Shown here piece after piece: positions 63,253 through 64,000 of a DNA stretch of 64,000 bases. The translations under genes were made by a program, and so were the position numbers. The DNA comes from Lysobacter sp. 5GHs7-4 (GTDB taxonomy: Bacteria > Pseudomonadota > Gammaproteobacteria > Xanthomonadales > Xanthomonadaceae). The notes under the pieces are model-generated. The model worked only from the letters and a program-made list of their open reading frames with translations. It searched no databases and had not been told where the DNA came from. Location of the stretch: contig NZ_CP089924.1 in assembly GCF_021284765.1 (NCBI RefSeq), positions 4,048,001-4,112,000 of the forward strand. Direction: 5' to 3'. Within the stretch, counting starts at the first letter, position 1. Every line of letters starts with the position of its first letter.

Positions 63253-63710
63253 GGCAACACCGCCTCGGTGCCGGCCTGCGCGCTGCGCAAGCTGCGCAAC
63301 TGGAAGCGCTGCGCGGGACCGCCGTCGCCCCATTCCACCGCCAGGGTGATTTCGAACAACTGCGGACCGTTCACGTCCACCGGCTGCTGCGCCGCGGCCA
63401 CCGCGCGGTCGCGCCATTGCGCCACGCCCAGGGTCCAGCGGTAGCGGCCTTCCTCGAAGTCCCCGCTTTGCTGGCCCGGCGACAGCGGCTCGGCCACGCC
63501 GATCTGGTCCAGCAGCGATTGCGCGTGCAGTGCCGCGCGCCCGGCATCGCCGGACCAGCGCACCTGCCGCGCCGAACCCGACAAGGTGCCCAGCAGCAGC
63601 GTCATCGCCAGCGCCAGCAAGGCGAAGGCGATGATCACCTCGATCAGGGTGTAGCCACGCTGCGCATGCCGCGCGCGCAAGCCGGCGCCGCGCCGCGGCG
63701 GCGCGCTCAT
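63249..63710 (-). CDS. gspI: GspI, minor pseudopilin
   Basis: A 153-residue pseudopilin with prepilin motif RGYTLIEVIIAFALLALAM, Glu+5 present. Central nucleator of the GspI-J-K tip complex. ATG overlaps the gspH stop by 4 nt. Confidence 0.94.
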   Translation of the reverse strand: MSAPPRRGAGLRARHAQRGYTLIEVIIAFALLALAMTLLLGTLSGSARQVRWSGDAGRAALHAQSLLDQIGVAEPLSPGQQSGDFEEGRYRWTLGVAQWRDRAVAAAQQPVDVNGPQLFEITLAVEWGDGGPAQRFQLRSLRSAQAGTEAVLP

Positions 63711-64000
63711 CGCCGCGCCTCCACGCGCTTGAGCCGCACTTCGCCGGTCAGCCAGGTCACGTCGATGTTCCAGCCCGCGCGCTTGGCGCTGAGCTGGATG
63801 CGGCCGCCGGTGGAGGCACCGTCGTTGAAGAACACGATCGCGCCCTCGCCTTCGCGCGGCTGCGTCTGGCGCGCGCCGACGAAGGACAGTTTCAAGGACT
63901 TCGGAATCTCGCCGGAGCGGCCGTTGGCGCCGCTCCAGGTGTGCGCCGACGGGTCGACGGTGAAGGTCTGCTTCTGGCCGGTCGCGATCGCCTGGGTGCG
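63707..64000 (-). CDS. gspH: GspH, minor pseudopilin (5' part outside window)
   Basis: The frame is open to the right edge, so the N-terminal prepilin helix lies beyond base 64000. The visible 97 residues form the C-terminal beta domain with RTQAIATGQKQTFTVDPSAH, GEIPKSLKLSFVG and FFNDGASTGGRIQL followed by VDVTW-like IDVTWLTGEVRL, typical of GspH. An internal TTG at 63895 is not the start. Confidence 0.9.
   Translation of the reverse strand, partial: RTQAIATGQKQTFTVDPSAHTWSGANGRSGEIPKSLKLSFVGARQTQPREGEGAIVFFNDGASTGGRIQLSAKRAGWNIDVTWLTGEVRLKRVEARR

Overview
The window is a GC-rich gammaproteobacterial chromosome segment. Gene order and content point to the Xanthomonadaceae (Lysobacteraceae), most likely Lysobacter or a close relative. 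The main clues are an xps-type type II secretion operon ordered H-I-J-K-L-M-N-D, a pilB-pilC-pilD-coaE block, a dcw cluster without murD, a MutT-ThiE fusion downstream of secA, and several families of short intergenic palindromes. Almost everything is core chromosome; no prophage, insertion sequence, CRISPR array, tRNA or rRNA gene was found.

Layout. 1-7318 (+): the tail of one protein and a complete TMTC-like GT-C membrane protein with related C-termini, then the type IV pilus genes pilB, pilC, pilD and coaE. 7466-14358: the mutT/thiE fusion, secA, an M23 peptidase, dciA (head to head with the peptidase) and lpxC. 14745-30547 (-): the dcw cell-wall and division cluster mraZ-rsmH-ftsL-ftsI-murE-murF-mraY-ftsW-murG-murC-ddlB-ftsQ-ftsA-ftsZ, nearly all joined by 1-11 nt overlaps, with a promoter candidate and four 10-bp-phased MraZ-box-like repeats in front of mraZ. 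30548-37922: a VOC protein, a repeat-rich gap, rnpB (RNase P RNA), rsmI diverging from lpoA-yraN, a YdjM-like protein and a GlcD-like FAD oxidase. 37923-49318 (-): glyA, a TonB-C-like protein, nrdR, three uncharacterised envelope proteins, ribD, a methyltransferase, then an FMN riboswitch with a terminator in front of ribE-ribBA-ribH-nusB-thiL. 49544-54792 (+): lpxO, ettA, pyrF and an MBL-fold hydrolase. 54966-64000 (-): two glycosyltransferases and the type II secretion operon, running off the right edge in gspH.

How the genes work together. Most of the window builds the cell envelope: lipid A synthesis and hydroxylation (lpxC, lpxO), peptidoglycan precursors and septal synthesis (dcw genes, lpoA, M23 peptidase), protein export (secA, gsp) and type IV pili, with pilD probably processing both pilins and the Gsp pseudopilins. 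The second theme is cofactors: riboflavin (rib genes under FMN control), thiamine (thiL, a ThiE-like domain) and CoA (coaE).

The most interesting points are the GT-C protein beside pilB, the absence of murD (expected if this lineage uses MurD2/MurL), the degenerate GTP cyclohydrolase II half of RibBA, the MraZ operator array, the head-to-head dciA/M23 starts, the unknown three-gene envelope cassette between nrdR and ribD, and a C-rich/G-rich repeat family that sits at gene 3' ends and in one case supplies a gene's stop codon. No clearly new multi-gene system is evident; the GT-C pair and the envelope cassette are the best candidates.
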